A stretch of DNA of 64,000 bases from Blastococcus xanthinilyticus (GCF_008124835.1 NZ_VNHW01000010.1:155276-219275); one strand, 5' to 3'; positions 33,635-42,451 are shown, counted from the stretch's first letter. Made by a program: numbers and translations. Notes: a model not told the origin generated them from the letters alone.

Positions 33635-35023
33635 TCAGACGAGCAGGTCCACGCCGGACGACGTGGATCGGTTGGTGGGCGGGTTCGGTCGCCCCTCTCC
33701 GCTATCGGCAGGCCGACCCCATGACCGTGACCGGTCCGCGGGCTGGTCCGGCCGGGTCCGGTCGCCGAACCCCTGCTGCGCCTGCTGCTCGGCCGCGTGC
33801 TTCGCCAGCCACGAGCCGCCGGCCTCCGCGTCGACCTCCACGCGGGACGGGTTCAGGCCCGCGGCCTCCAGGTCGCGGCGGAGCTCGGGGAGGGCGTCGA
33901 GCAGAGCCGCCCGGCCCAGCTCGGAGCCGCCGCGCAGGTGCAGGTCGAGGCCACCCGGCGCGACGGTCACCTGGACCTCCACCGGGCCCAGCTGCTCGGG
34001 GTTCAGGACGAGCGTCATCGTGTGCGAGCCGTTCCCGGCGCTGCTCAGCACCGCCACCTGGCGGGCCACCTGGCCGGAGACCGGCAGGGTGGCCCCCGCG
34101 CCGGTCGCGCTGTCGGCCGCCGCGGCGGGGGCGGCGGCCGCGACCTGCGCGGGAACCGCCGCGCCGCCGATCGTCGCCGCGGGCACCGGGGCGTCGGCGG
34201 TGGCGGTGTCGGGGGCAGGTGTCGCGCCGGCGGGGGTGCCCGGCTCGCCGCCCGGCCGGTCGCCGTCCGGTGTCGCGGCGCCGTCGCCGGCGACGGTCAG
34301 GGGCAGGGTGACGGGAGCGGCCGCGCCCGGGCTCCCGGCCGGGTCGGCCGGCGATCCGGTGGCCGGGCCGGCAGCGGCGGGAACCACGGGGAGGCTGGCG
34401 CCGGACGCGATCCCAGCCGTTGCCGCAGCCGCCGCGGCGGTCGGGTCCCCGGCGGTCGCCGCTGCCCCGGCGGCCGCAGCCGGCAGGGCCGGCGGAGCGG
34501 TCCCGGGCGCGCCGGTCGCGGCGGTGGCCGGCGCCGCGACCCCGGCCGCCGGTCCGGTGGCGCCCGGGGCGGGCACCGCGCCGGGGCCGGCGGCGGCGAG
34601 CGCCGCCGCTGCGGAGGTGGCCGGAGCGGGGACGCCGGGCCCGGCTGCCGCGGCGCCCGGCACTGCGCCGTCGGTGGTCGCGGTAGACCCCGTCGCGGGA
34701 GTCCCCGTCGCGGGAGTCCCGGCGGCCGGTCCCGCACCGCCCCCGAGGGCCAGGGCCCACAGCGCTGCGGCCATGCCGGCCGCGGCGGCGTCCACGACGG
34801 GAACCGGCGCGGCCTCCTCGGCCGCCGCCCCGCCGTCGCCGGGAGCGCTGCCGCCGGACCCCTGGCCGCCGCCGGGGGTGTCGCGGACCTGCCCCTGGCT
34901 CTCGGCCAGCGCGCCGTCCAGGGCCGAGGCGAACGGGCCGGCGCTCTCGCCGGACCCGCCCGGCGAGGCCGCGGCGGAGGTGGCGCGCGCCGCCGGGGCG
35001 GCGACGCTCACGGGAGCGGTCAC
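33635..35023 (-). CDS. fliK: Flagellar hook-length control protein FliK
   Basis: A 462-aa protein that measures hook length and triggers the FlhB switch. Residues ~90-340 are a low-complexity Ala/Pro/Gly/Thr stretch; the conserved C-terminal domain is MTLVLNPEQLGPVEVQVTVAPGGLDLHLR near residues 345-375. GTG start overlaps the stop of the 26-codon element behind the hydrolase gene. A candidate internal promoter for flgD lies in its last codons. Confidence 0.9.
   Translation of the reverse strand: MTAPVSVAAPAARATSAAASPGGSGESAGPFASALDGALAESQGQVRDTPGGGQGSGGSAPGDGGAAAEEAAPVPVVDAAAAGMAAALWALALGGGAGPAAGTPATGTPATGSTATTDGAVPGAAAAGPGVPAPATSAAAALAAAGPGAVPAPGATGPAAGVAAPATAATGAPGTAPPALPAAAAGAAATAGDPTAAAAAATAGIASGASLPVVPAAAGPATGSPADPAGSPGAAAPVTLPLTVAGDGAATPDGDRPGGEPGTPAGATPAPDTATADAPVPAATIGGAAVPAQVAAAAPAAAADSATGAGATLPVSGQVARQVAVLSSAGNGSHTMTLVLNPEQLGPVEVQVTVAPGGLDLHLRGGSELGRAALLDALPELRRDLEAAGLNPSRVEVDAEAGGSWLAKHAAEQQAQQGFGDRTRPDQPADRSRSWGRPADSGEGRPNPPTNRSTSSGVDLLV
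33702..33732 (-). promoter_or_regulatory. Possible sigma-28 promoter for flgD-flgE inside fliK
   Basis: Minus strand GGTCAC, 17 nt, GCCGATAG within the 3' end of fliK, about 83 nt before flgD. The -10 is one base off, and the spacer is one longer than the other sites, so this is weaker. Confidence 0.35.
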
Positions 35024-35100
35024 GATGTCTCCTCGCCGGCGCTCGTCGGTCGGGTGACCGACGGCGCCCTGTCGTCCGCTGACCTCGCGAGCTCGGTCAC
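35020..35100 (-). repeat. MIRU-like 77-bp element with 26-codon ORF before fliK
   Basis: Starts with GTGA overlapping the hydrolase stop and ends with GTGA overlapping the fliK start; 81 nt. Begins MTELARSA and ends TSAGEETS. It shares GTGANCGAGCTYGCGAG at its 5' end and GAGCGCCNRCGAGG at bases 56-69 with the other two elements at identical offsets, while the middle has diverged. Confidence 0.8.
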
Positions 35101-36050
35101 CGGTAGGCCTCCGCCGCGCTCATCACGGAACGGACGTAGTTCTGGGTCTCGGGGTAGGGCGGGATGCCCCCGTACCGGCTCACGGTGCCGGGGCCGGCGT
35201 TGTAGGCCGCCAGGCCCAGCTGGGTCGAGCCGAACTGCCGGGTGAGGCTGCTGAGGTACTGCGCGGCCCCGTCGATCGCCGAGCCGGGGTCCATCGCGTT
35301 CACACCGAGCCCGCGCGCGGTGGCCGGCATGAACTGCATGAGCCCCTGGGCGCCGGCGGGGGAGACGGCGGAGGGGTTGAACCCGGACTCCTGCTTCGCG
35401 ACCGCGGCGAGCAGGGAGGCGTCGACCCCGTGCCGGCTGGCCGCGCGGGTGAAGAGGTCGGCGTAGGGCACCCCGGCCAGCGCGGCGCCGGCCGCCGGCG
35501 CGGCGGTCGCGGCGGCCTGCTCGGGGAGGACCCGGCGGATGACCGAGGGGTTACCGACCGCCTGCACCTTGACCGTCTCGCCGGCCTGCGGTGCGGCGAC
35601 CATCTGCCCGTTGCCGATGTAGATGCCCACGTGGTCGATCCCCGCGCGGGCGGAGGAGTGGTCGAAGAAGACCAGGTCACCGGGGCGCGCGGCGTCGAGC
35701 GAGGCGACGGCCTTGCCGGCGGTCGCCTGCTGCGAGGACGTGCGCGGCAGCTCGATGCCCAGGTTGCCGAAGACCAGCTTGGTGAAGCCGGAGCAGTCCA
35801 GGCCCTTGGCCGGGTCGGTGCCGCCCCACAGGTAGGGGACGCCCAGGTACTTCTGCGCCTCGCTGACCACGGCGCTCTCCGAGGCGGTGCCCGCGGACGC
35901 CGACGCGGTCCCCGCCGAGGACGTGCCGGTCAGCCCGGCGGCGCCGGCCGCGGCGGCCCAGCGGGCCGAGGACGCGGCCGCCGCCGTCTGCGGCTGGAAC
36001 CGGGTGTGGATCTCGGTGATCCGCGCCTGGATGGCGCTCACGCCGTCCAC
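35097..36050 (-). CDS. Bifunctional NlpC/P60 and lytic transglycosylase protein of the flagellar operon
   Basis: A 317-aa peptidoglycan hydrolase with two catalytic domains. NlpC/P60 peptidase: YLGVPYLWGGTDPAKGLDCSGF with Cys86, and IDHVGIYIG with His140. SLT transglycosylase: AVAKQESGFNPSAVSPAGA with Glu221, GLMQFMPATA and LAAYNAGPG. It has no signal peptide and sits between fliJ and fliK, so it may be exported by the flagellar type III system and open the wall for the rod, the job FlgJ does elsewhere. Start GTG 36050; GTG 36041, which overlaps the fliJ stop as GTGA, is an equally good alternative. Confidence 0.88.
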   Translation of the reverse strand: MDGVSAIQARITEIHTRFQPQTAAAASSARWAAAAGAAGLTGTSSAGTASASAGTASESAVVSEAQKYLGVPYLWGGTDPAKGLDCSGFTKLVFGNLGIELPRTSSQQATAGKAVASLDAARPGDLVFFDHSSARAGIDHVGIYIGNGQMVAAPQAGETVKVQAVGNPSVIRRVLPEQAAATAAPAAGAALAGVPYADLFTRAASRHGVDASLLAAVAKQESGFNPSAVSPAGAQGLMQFMPATARGLGVNAMDPGSAIDGAAQYLSSLTRQFGSTQLGLAAYNAGPGTVSRYGGIPPYPETQNYVRSVMSAAEAYR

Positions 36051-36493
36051 GTCGCCTCCCCGTCGTCGGTGCCGGTGCGTGCGGCCCGGCCGGTCACCAG
36101 GTCGTCGATCGCGCGTTCCTCTGCCTTATCGGCAGCCTGCTGCAGCGCCAGGCGGTGCCGCTCGGCCAGCCGCTCCAGCGCCTTGGTCCGCTGCGCGGCC
36201 GCGGTCCACTGCTCCCGCACCGCGTCGGCCTGCTCGGCCGAGGCGATCGCCAGGGCGCGCGCGTCGGCGGCGTCGGTGGCCGCGGTGCGCAGGAGCACCA
36301 TGGCGGCCACGAAGGAGCCGGCCGGCAGCGACGGCGGCAGGACCGCCTGCGACAGGGTGGTCTCGTACTCGGTGGCCCGCCGGGCGGCGTCGGCGGCGGC
36401 ACCGGCCGCGGCGGCGGCCGCGGCGGCGGCGGCGCGCTCCTCGGTGCGGCGCAGCTCGAGCACCGGCTGCAGCCGGAAGGCGGCGCGCTTCAC
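36038..36493 (-). CDS. fliJ: Flagellar export protein FliJ
   Basis: A 151-aa, almost entirely helical coiled-coil protein beginning KRAAFRLQPVLELRRTEE, typical of FliJ, with Ala-rich heptads. FliJ couples the FliI ATPase to FlhA. The GTG at 36493 overlaps the fliI stop (GTGA) and was chosen over the longer frame. Confidence 0.86.
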   Translation of the reverse strand: MKRAAFRLQPVLELRRTEERAAAAAAAAAAGAAADAARRATEYETTLSQAVLPPSLPAGSFVAAMVLLRTAATDAADARALAIASAEQADAVREQWTAAAQRTKALERLAERHRLALQQAADKAEERAIDDLVTGRAARTGTDDGEATWTA

Positions 36494-37800
36494 CCGCCCC
36501 TCACGATCCGCTGCAGCCACGCCCACGCCTCGGCCGGCGACGTCGACTCACCCAGCGGCTGCTGGAGGAACGCGTCGATGCCGGGGGCCAGCTGGCGGGC
36601 CCGGTCGACCAGCGGGTCGCTGCCGGCCTGGTAGGCGCCGATCTCGATCAGCTCGCGGACGTCGCGCAACGCGCCCATGAGCCGGCGGATCTCCCGGGCG
36701 TCGGCCATCTGCGCCGGCGGCACGACCGCACCGGCGACGCGGGAGATCGACTCGAGCACGTCGATGGCGGGGAAGTGCCCGGTGGTCGCGAGCTTCCGGG
36801 TGAGCACGATGTGCCCGTCGAGGATCGAGCGGGCGGTGTCGGCGATCGGCTCGTTGTGGTCGTCGCCCTCGACGAGGACCGTGTACAGGCCGGTGATGGA
36901 GCCGGTCGAGCCGGTGCCGGCCTTCTCCAGCAGCTGCGGCATCATCGCGAAGACGCTCGGCGGGTAGCCGCGGGTCGCCGGCGGTTCCCCGGCGGAGAGG
37001 CCGACCTCGCGCTGCGCCATGGCGGTCCGGGTGATCGAGTCCATGAGCAGCAGCACGTCGCGGCCCTCGTCGCGGAAGGCCTCGGCGATGCGGGTGGCGA
37101 CGAACGCGGCCTTGAGCCGCACCAGCGGAGGCTCGTCGGAGGTGGCGACGACGACGACGGTGCGCGCCATCCCCTCCGCGCCGAGGTTCTCCTCGATGAA
37201 CTCGCGCACCTCCCGGCCACGCTCACCGATCAGCCCGATGACGCGGACGTCGGCGTCGGTGCCGCGGGTGATCTGCGCGAGCAGGCTGGACTTGCCGACG
37301 CCGGAGCCGGCGAAGATGCCCAGGCGCTGGCCCTTGCCGCAGGGCACCAGGGTGTCCAGCGCGCGGACGCCGAAGGTGAGGGGCTCCTCCACGCGGGTGC
37401 GGGAGAGCGCGTGCGGGGTCTCGGTCGCGAGGTCCACCCACGAGACGCGGCTGCCCAGCGGCGGGCCGCCGTCGACCGGGCGGCCCAGGCCGTCGAGCAC
37501 CCGGCCCAGCAGCGCCTGGCCCACCGGCACCTGCAGCGGGCGGCCGGTGGCGCGCACCGGGGCGCCGGCGTGCACGCCGGACAAGGCACCGAGCGGCATG
37601 CAGGTCAGCCGGTCGCGGCCGACGGCGACCACCTCGGCGAGCAGCGGCGTGCCGGTCGGGTTCACCTCGACGAGGTCGCCCACCGCCGCGCTGACGCCGT
37701 CGACGCTCATGGTCAGGCCCATCGCGCCGGTCACGACGCCGGTCACCTGCGGGCGGGCGGCGGCGCGGGCGCGCTCGAGGATGGTGGGGGAGAGGGTCAC
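36490..37800 (-). CDS. fliI: Flagellum-specific ATP synthase FliI
   Basis: A 436-aa hexameric ATPase of the export apparatus. Walker A GSGVGKS at residues 165-171, Walker B LLLMDSITRTAMAQREVGL, and the type III ATPase signature PPATRGYPPSVFAMMPQLLEKAG. N-terminal beta-barrel domain present. It overlaps fliH and fliJ by 4 nt on each side. Confidence 0.97.
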   Translation of the reverse strand: MTLSPTILERARAAARPQVTGVVTGAMGLTMSVDGVSAAVGDLVEVNPTGTPLLAEVVAVGRDRLTCMPLGALSGVHAGAPVRATGRPLQVPVGQALLGRVLDGLGRPVDGGPPLGSRVSWVDLATETPHALSRTRVEEPLTFGVRALDTLVPCGKGQRLGIFAGSGVGKSSLLAQITRGTDADVRVIGLIGERGREVREFIEENLGAEGMARTVVVVATSDEPPLVRLKAAFVATRIAEAFRDEGRDVLLLMDSITRTAMAQREVGLSAGEPPATRGYPPSVFAMMPQLLEKAGTGSTGSITGLYTVLVEGDDHNEPIADTARSILDGHIVLTRKLATTGHFPAIDVLESISRVAGAVVPPAQMADAREIRRLMGALRDVRELIEIGAYQAGSDPLVDRARQLAPGIDAFLQQPLGESTSPAEAWAWLQRIVRGG

Positions 37801-38675
37801 GAGCTGAGGACCGCCTGCACCCGGGCCAGCGCCGTCCCCAGCTGGGCGTCGATCCGCCGGGGCCCGGACTCGGCGACCGCGCCGGCCCGCTCCACGGTGG
37901 GGTCGGCGACGACGCGCACGCTGCCGGGCAGCTCCGCGAGCGCCTCGGCCGGGACCTCGGCGAGGTCGTCGGGGTGCAGCCGCACGACGGCGGGGGCGTC
38001 GGCCGGGACGAAGCTCAGCGCGCGGCGGACGGCGTCCATCGCCGGGTCGGCGGCCAGCGAGAGCTCCCGGCCGAGGATGTCCTCCACCAGGGTCAGCGCC
38101 GTACCGATGAGCGAGTCGCGGATGTCGTCGGCGACCGGCCGCACGCTCTCCTCCAGGTGCCGCGAGGCGGCCCCCAGGGCGGCGGCGGCCGACACCAGGC
38201 GGCGCTCCCAGCGCGCCTGCACCTCGGCCAGCCGCTCCTGGGCGTCCCGCTCGACCCCGGCGACGACGGACGCCGCGGCCAGCAGGCCCTCGGCGTGGCC
38301 GGCGGCGTAGCCCTCGGCGTGGGCCTGCGCCCGCAGCCGGGCCAGCTCCTCGGCGTAGACGTCGCCGAGGCGGTAGGTCGGCTTGCCGCCCGCGACCGGC
38401 TGGTCACCGGCCCGTCGCACCGTGCTCCGGCGCTCGACCGGGGAGGGGGTGTACGCGACCGGGGTGGCGGGGGGCGGCTCGGCGGCCGGCGCGACCAGCG
38501 CGTCCGCGGCGGTGCGGGCGACGGGGACCGCCGGTGCGGTCGCCGGTGCCGGTGCGGGCACGGTGGTGGTGTCGCCGGGGGCCGCCGCGGCGCGCTCGGC
38601 GAGCACCTCGCGGTAGGGGCGGGCCCGCGCGGCGGAACCGCCGCGCAGGACCGCACCCTCACGCGACGAAGTCAT
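37797..38675 (-). CDS. fliH: Flagellar assembly protein FliH
   Basis: A 292-aa regulator of FliI. The N-terminal ~110 residues are Ala/Pro-rich and variable; the FliH core begins around YRLGDVYAEELARLRAQAHAEGYAAGHAEG, a typical GxxxG-type helix, and ends in the conserved VRLHPDDLAEVPAEAL. It overlaps fliG by 17 nt. Confidence 0.9.
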   Translation of the reverse strand: MTSSREGAVLRGGSAARARPYREVLAERAAAAPGDTTTVPAPAPATAPAVPVARTAADALVAPAAEPPPATPVAYTPSPVERRSTVRRAGDQPVAGGKPTYRLGDVYAEELARLRAQAHAEGYAAGHAEGLLAAASVVAGVERDAQERLAEVQARWERRLVSAAAALGAASRHLEESVRPVADDIRDSLIGTALTLVEDILGRELSLAADPAMDAVRRALSFVPADAPAVVRLHPDDLAEVPAEALAELPGSVRVVADPTVERAGAVAESGPRRIDAQLGTALARVQAVLSS

Positions 38676-39717
38676 CGTCCCCGCCTCGGTTGATGGTCAG
38701 CACGCCCTGCTCCTCGAGGGTGCGGATGACCGCGACCACCTTGGCCTGCGCCTCCTCGACGGTGCGCGTGCGCACCGGGCCGAGCAGCTCGATCTCCTCG
38801 GCCAGGTTCTCGGCGGCGCGCTCGGACAGGTTGCGGCGGATCTTGTCCTGCACGTCGGGCCGCACGCCCTTGAGCGCGGTGGCCAGGTCGTTGGCCTCCA
38901 CCTCGCGCAGCACCAGCTGGAGGGAGCGGTCGTCGATGGTGACGATGTCCTCGAAGACGAACATCTGCGCGCGCACCTGCTCGGCGAGCTCGGGGTCGCT
39001 GCTGTCGAGCCACTCGAGGATGGAGCGCTCGGTCGGCCGGGGGGAGCGGTTGATGATCTCGACGAGGGTCTCGACACCGCCGACGGTGGTCATGTCCTGG
39101 TGGGCGAGGATCGAGCCCATCCGGCGACCCAGCTCCTCCTCCACCAGCCGCACCATCTCGGGGGAGGTGCGGTCCATGGTGGCGATGCGGTGCGCGACCT
39201 CGGCCTGCTGCTCGGGGGCGAAGCCGGAGAGCACCTCCGCGGACTGGGCGGCCGTCAGGTGCGCGAGCACCAGCGCGATGACCTGCGGGTGCTCGTCCTT
39301 GAGGAAGGTGACCAGCTGGCGGACGTCGGCGTTCCGGAGAGACGCGAACGGCACCTCGGTGTAGACGACGTTCAGCCGGGACAGGATGCCCTCGGCCTTG
39401 TCCTGGCCGAGGCCCGCGGCGAGGATCTCGCGGGCGAACTCGACGCCGCCGCGGCCGACGAACTGCTGGGCGGTCATCAGGCTGTGGAACTCGCGCATGA
39501 CGCCGTCGACGTCGTCGAGCTCCACCGAGCCGAGCTTCATGAGCTCGCGGGTGAGCGCCTCGACCTCGCGCGGGCGCAGCTGCGCCAGCAGCACGCCGGC
39601 CTCCTCCTTGCTCATCTGGGCGAGGAAGACGGCGGCCTTGCGGAGGCCGGGCAGCTCGGGCCGCGGGGGGGTGGCCACGACCGCGCCGGGCGCGGTGGGG
39701 ATGCTCGCCAGGGTCAT
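38659..39717 (-). CDS. fliG: Flagellar motor switch protein FliG
   Basis: A 352-aa rotor protein. N-terminal FliF-binding domain (LRKAAVFLAQMSKEEAGVLLAQL), middle EHPQVIALVLAHL motif, and C-terminal torque domain with MFVFEDIVTIDDRSLQLVLREVEANDLATALKG bearing the charged residues that meet MotA. ATG 39717 lies in an ATGA overlap with the 26-codon element behind fliF. Confidence 0.97.
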   Translation of the reverse strand: MTLASIPTAPGAVVATPPRPELPGLRKAAVFLAQMSKEEAGVLLAQLRPREVEALTRELMKLGSVELDDVDGVMREFHSLMTAQQFVGRGGVEFAREILAAGLGQDKAEGILSRLNVVYTEVPFASLRNADVRQLVTFLKDEHPQVIALVLAHLTAAQSAEVLSGFAPEQQAEVAHRIATMDRTSPEMVRLVEEELGRRMGSILAHQDMTTVGGVETLVEIINRSPRPTERSILEWLDSSDPELAEQVRAQMFVFEDIVTIDDRSLQLVLREVEANDLATALKGVRPDVQDKIRRNLSERAAENLAEEIELLGPVRTRTVEEAQAKVVAVIRTLEEQGVLTINRGGDDDFVA

Positions 39718-39794
39718 GCCGCCACCTCGCTGGCGCTCGGTGCCCGCATGCCCGTGGGTGCTGTGCTCATGCGTGAGCTCGCAAGCTCGCTCAC
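39714..39794 (-). repeat. MIRU-like 77-bp element with 26-codon ORF between fliF and fliG
   Basis: Begins with GTGA that contains the fliF stop, ends with ATGA that contains the fliG start; 81 nt. The frame starts MSELASSR and ends PSASEVAA. It aligns gap-free with the elements at 27220-27300 and 35020-35100. Terminal palindromic blocks CGAGCTTGCGAG and CGAGCGCCAGCGAG are conserved. Confidence 0.8.
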
Positions 39795-41383
39795 GACTTG
39801 GTCTCGCTGAGCCAGCCGCGCAGCATGGCCGCGACCTCGTCGGGACGCTCGCTGACCATCGAGGAGATCTCCCCCCGGACCTTCGCCCGCTCGGCCGCCT
39901 CGAGCTCGAGGGCGGCGTTGTCGATCTGGACCTCCTGCCGGGTGCTGGCCACGCGCAGGCGGTCCAGCTCGGCGAGCATGTCGTCGTCGAGCTCCAGCGG
40001 CTCGTAGTCCTCCTCGACCTCCTCCCGGCGGCGCGAGCGCAGCCAGACGACGAGGACGACCAGCGCGATCCCGGCCGCGATGCCACCGGTGCGGATCATC
40101 GACCACATCTGCTCGCCGGCCTCCGCCTCGCGGGCGGCCTCCATCGCGGCGGCGGCGGCGTCGGCGGCCGTGGTGTCGAAGGGCAGCGAGGCGACCGTGA
40201 TGTCGTCGCCGCGGGCCTCGTCCAGGCCGACGGCGGTGATCATGAGGTCGCGCATCTGCTGCTGGTTGAGGTTGCCGGCGACGGCGTCGTCCATGACCAC
40301 CGAGACGGTCAGCCGGTTCAGCCCGCCCGGGGCGCCCTGCTCGACGGTGGTGGTCTTGCCGACGGCGTTGTTGGTGGTCGTCGACTCCTTGGAGTAGTTC
40401 GACTCGGCGCCACCCGCGTTCTCCGCGGCGTCCGGCATGTTCTCCGGCCCGAGGATGCCGCCCACCGGGGCGCCGCCGCCGGTGTACTCCTCGACGTCGC
40501 GCTGCTCGGAGACCGGCGGGACGCCCTGGTCGTAGGTGTAGGTCTCCGAGGTCGTCTCGCGCTCGGCGAGGTCGGCGTCGGCGCGCACCGACACGACGGA
40601 GCGCCCCGGACCCACCACGGAGTCGAGGATCTTCTGCGCGTTGGCCGACAGGCGGGCCTCGTAGTCGGTCTCGACCTGGGCGCGGGCGTCGCCGGCCGCC
40701 GCGGTCACACCGGTGCCGGGGGCGGAGAGCACCTGGCCGGTGGAGTCGGCCACGGTCACCTGGTCGGGGGTCATGTCCTTGACGCTGGAGGCCACCAGGT
40801 TGGTGACCGCCATGATCTGCTCGCCGGACAGCGAGGTGCCGGGCGCGAGCTGCAGCAGCACCGACGCGGTGGGCTCGGACTTCTCGGTCACGAAGACCTC
40901 GTCGCCGGCGGGCGTGATGTGCACCGTCGCCTGGCCGACGCCGTCCAGCGACTCCAGGGTGTTGGCCAGCTCGCCCTCCAGCGCCCGCTGGTAGGTCACC
41001 TGCTGCTGGAACTCGCTGGTGGTGATGCCCTGCTCGTCGAGGAGTGCGTACCCGGTGTCCTGCCCGGCGGGCAGCCCCTTGGCGCTCATGTCCAGGCGCA
41101 GGTCGTAGACCGAGTCCTTGTCGACCAGGATCGTGCCGCCGCCGTCGGTCACCTCGTTGGCCACGCCCGCGGCGTCGAGCTCGTCGACGATCGCCGCGGC
41201 GTCGCTGGTCGCGAGGTTGGTGAACAGCGGCGCCTGGGTGGGGGCGGTGATCCAGCTGTAGAAGACGAACCCGCCGAGGGTCAGCCCGACCAGCAGCAGG
41301 CCGATGACGACCTTCTGCCCGAGGCCGACCGTGTCGAACGTGGAGCGGGCACGCTCCAGCGTCCCGGCGAGTGCCGACGTCAT
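39791..41383 (-). CDS. fliF: Flagellar MS-ring protein FliF
   Basis: A 530-aa ring protein with two transmembrane helices (about residues 24-42 and 445-462) flanking the YscJ-like domains: PLFTNLATSDAAAIVDELDA, LPAGQDTGYALLDEQGITTSEF and RALEGELANTLESLDGVGQATVHI. The C-terminal cytoplasmic tail that binds FliG (LDRLRVASTRQEVQIDNAAL) is intact. Start ATG shares one base with the fliE stop. Confidence 0.97.
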   Translation of the reverse strand: MTSALAGTLERARSTFDTVGLGQKVVIGLLLVGLTLGGFVFYSWITAPTQAPLFTNLATSDAAAIVDELDAAGVANEVTDGGGTILVDKDSVYDLRLDMSAKGLPAGQDTGYALLDEQGITTSEFQQQVTYQRALEGELANTLESLDGVGQATVHITPAGDEVFVTEKSEPTASVLLQLAPGTSLSGEQIMAVTNLVASSVKDMTPDQVTVADSTGQVLSAPGTGVTAAAGDARAQVETDYEARLSANAQKILDSVVGPGRSVVSVRADADLAERETTSETYTYDQGVPPVSEQRDVEEYTGGGAPVGGILGPENMPDAAENAGGAESNYSKESTTTNNAVGKTTTVEQGAPGGLNRLTVSVVMDDAVAGNLNQQQMRDLMITAVGLDEARGDDITVASLPFDTTAADAAAAAMEAAREAEAGEQMWSMIRTGGIAAGIALVVLVVWLRSRRREEVEEDYEPLELDDDMLAELDRLRVASTRQEVQIDNAALELEAAERAKVRGEISSMVSERPDEVAAMLRGWLSETKS

Positions 41384-41697
41384 CAGATCTGCATCCTCAT
41401 GATCTCGGTGAAGGCCGCGACGGCCTGGTTCTTGATGGTCACGACCATCTCGGTCGCCACGCCGGACTCAGCCGAGGCGATCATGTAGTCGTGCACGTCC
41501 TTGAGGTCGCCGGTGGCGGCCTGCACGCCCAGCTCGGCCGTCACGTTCTGGGTGGCCTGGAGCTTGTCGAAGGAGGCGGCGAGGACGGCGGCGAAGCCGT
41601 CCGCGCCCTCCGTCGCGGGCGTGCCGCGGGTGCTGCCGGCGACGCCGGTGACGGCGCCCATCCCGACCGGGGGGATGCCGCCGAGCGGGGCGGTCAT
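41383..41697 (-). CDS. fliE: Flagellar hook-basal body complex protein FliE
   Basis: A 104-aa rod adaptor: C-terminal KDVHDYMIASAESGVATEMVVTIKNQAVAAFTEIMRMQI carries the family signature (block IASAESGVATEMVVTIKNQ, ending EIMRMQI). It connects the MS-ring to the rod. TGATG overlap with flgC. Confidence 0.95.
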   Translation of the reverse strand: MTAPLGGIPPVGMGAVTGVAGSTRGTPATEGADGFAAVLAASFDKLQATQNVTAELGVQAATGDLKDVHDYMIASAESGVATEMVVTIKNQAVAAFTEIMRMQI

Positions 41698-42101
41698 CAG
41701 TGCTTACCGAGCTGGAGCGCCGCCTGGTAGGCGTTGGTGGCCCGCTCGACCACGGCGAGGTTGGCCTGGTAGCCGCGCTGCGCCATCATCATGGCGGTCA
41801 TCTGGTCACCGAGGTCGATGTCGGGGTACTTCACGTAGCCCTCGCCGTCGGCCAGCGGGTGGTCGGGCTGGTAGACCAGCCGGCCCTCGGGGTCGCCGAA
41901 CTCGGCACGGGCCACGCGCACGCCGCCCTCGCCGCTGCCGTAGTCCACGGCCTGGGCGACGACGAGCCGCGCCTGGAAGGCGTCCTCGTCGGTGCGCCGC
42001 ACCGTGTTGATGTTGGCGATGTTGTCGGCCGCGGCATCGAGCCACTTCCGGTGCGTCATCAGCCCGGACTGCGAGATGCCCAGTGCCTGGAAGGTGCTCA
42101 T
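41697..42101 (-). CDS. flgC: Flagellar basal-body rod protein FlgC
   Basis: A 134-aa proximal rod protein: LGISQSGLMTHRKWLDAAADNIANINTVR at the N-terminus and YPDIDLGDQMTAMMMAQRGYQANLAVVERA at the C-terminus, both rod-family signatures. Length is normal. It begins two bases after the flgB stop. Confidence 0.95.
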   Translation of the reverse strand: MSTFQALGISQSGLMTHRKWLDAAADNIANINTVRRTDEDAFQARLVVAQAVDYGSGEGGVRVARAEFGDPEGRLVYQPDHPLADGEGYVKYPDIDLGDQMTAMMMAQRGYQANLAVVERATNAYQAALQLGKH

Positions 42102-42103
42102 GG

Positions 42104-42451
42104 TCAGGAGGTCCTCAGGGCCGTGCGGATCGAGTTGTACTTCCCGTCGAGCGCGTTGAGCGCCAGCTGGTAGCGCAGGCCGGTCTCGGTGGCGATGACG
42201 GTCTCCGCATCCAGGTTGACGTTGTTGCCGTTGGTGTTCGTCGGCTCGAGCGACCGCATGGTGGTGCCACCCGAGATCTCCGGGCGGGTCCCGTTGCGGA
42301 CCGCGCTGCGCAGCGACGTCTCGAAGTCGGTCCGCCCGGCCAGGAAGCCGGGGGTGTTGACGTTCGCGATGTTGTCGGCGCTGACGCGCTGCCGTTGCGC
42401 GAGACCGGCGAGCGCGGCCTTCAGGACCGGCGTGCCGACGTCGCCGATCAT
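42104..42451 (-). CDS. flgB: Flagellar basal-body rod protein FlgB
   Basis: A 115-aa rod protein beginning IGDVGTPVLKAALAGLAQRQRVSADNIANVNTPGF (block SADNIANVNTPGFLAGR). The frame stays open to ATG 42541, but FlgB homologs start at this position. It is the first gene of the longest flagellar unit, 120 nt downstream of its sigma-28-like promoter. Confidence 0.94.
   Translation of the reverse strand: MIGDVGTPVLKAALAGLAQRQRVSADNIANVNTPGFLAGRTDFETSLRSAVRNGTRPEISGGTTMRSLEPTNTNGNNVNLDAETVIATETGLRYQLALNALDGKYNSIRTALRTS

Noticed and set aside
36126..36133. GCCGATAA on the minus strand inside fliJ
   Set aside because: No -35 match at 16-17 nt; coding sequence gives a sufficient explanation.
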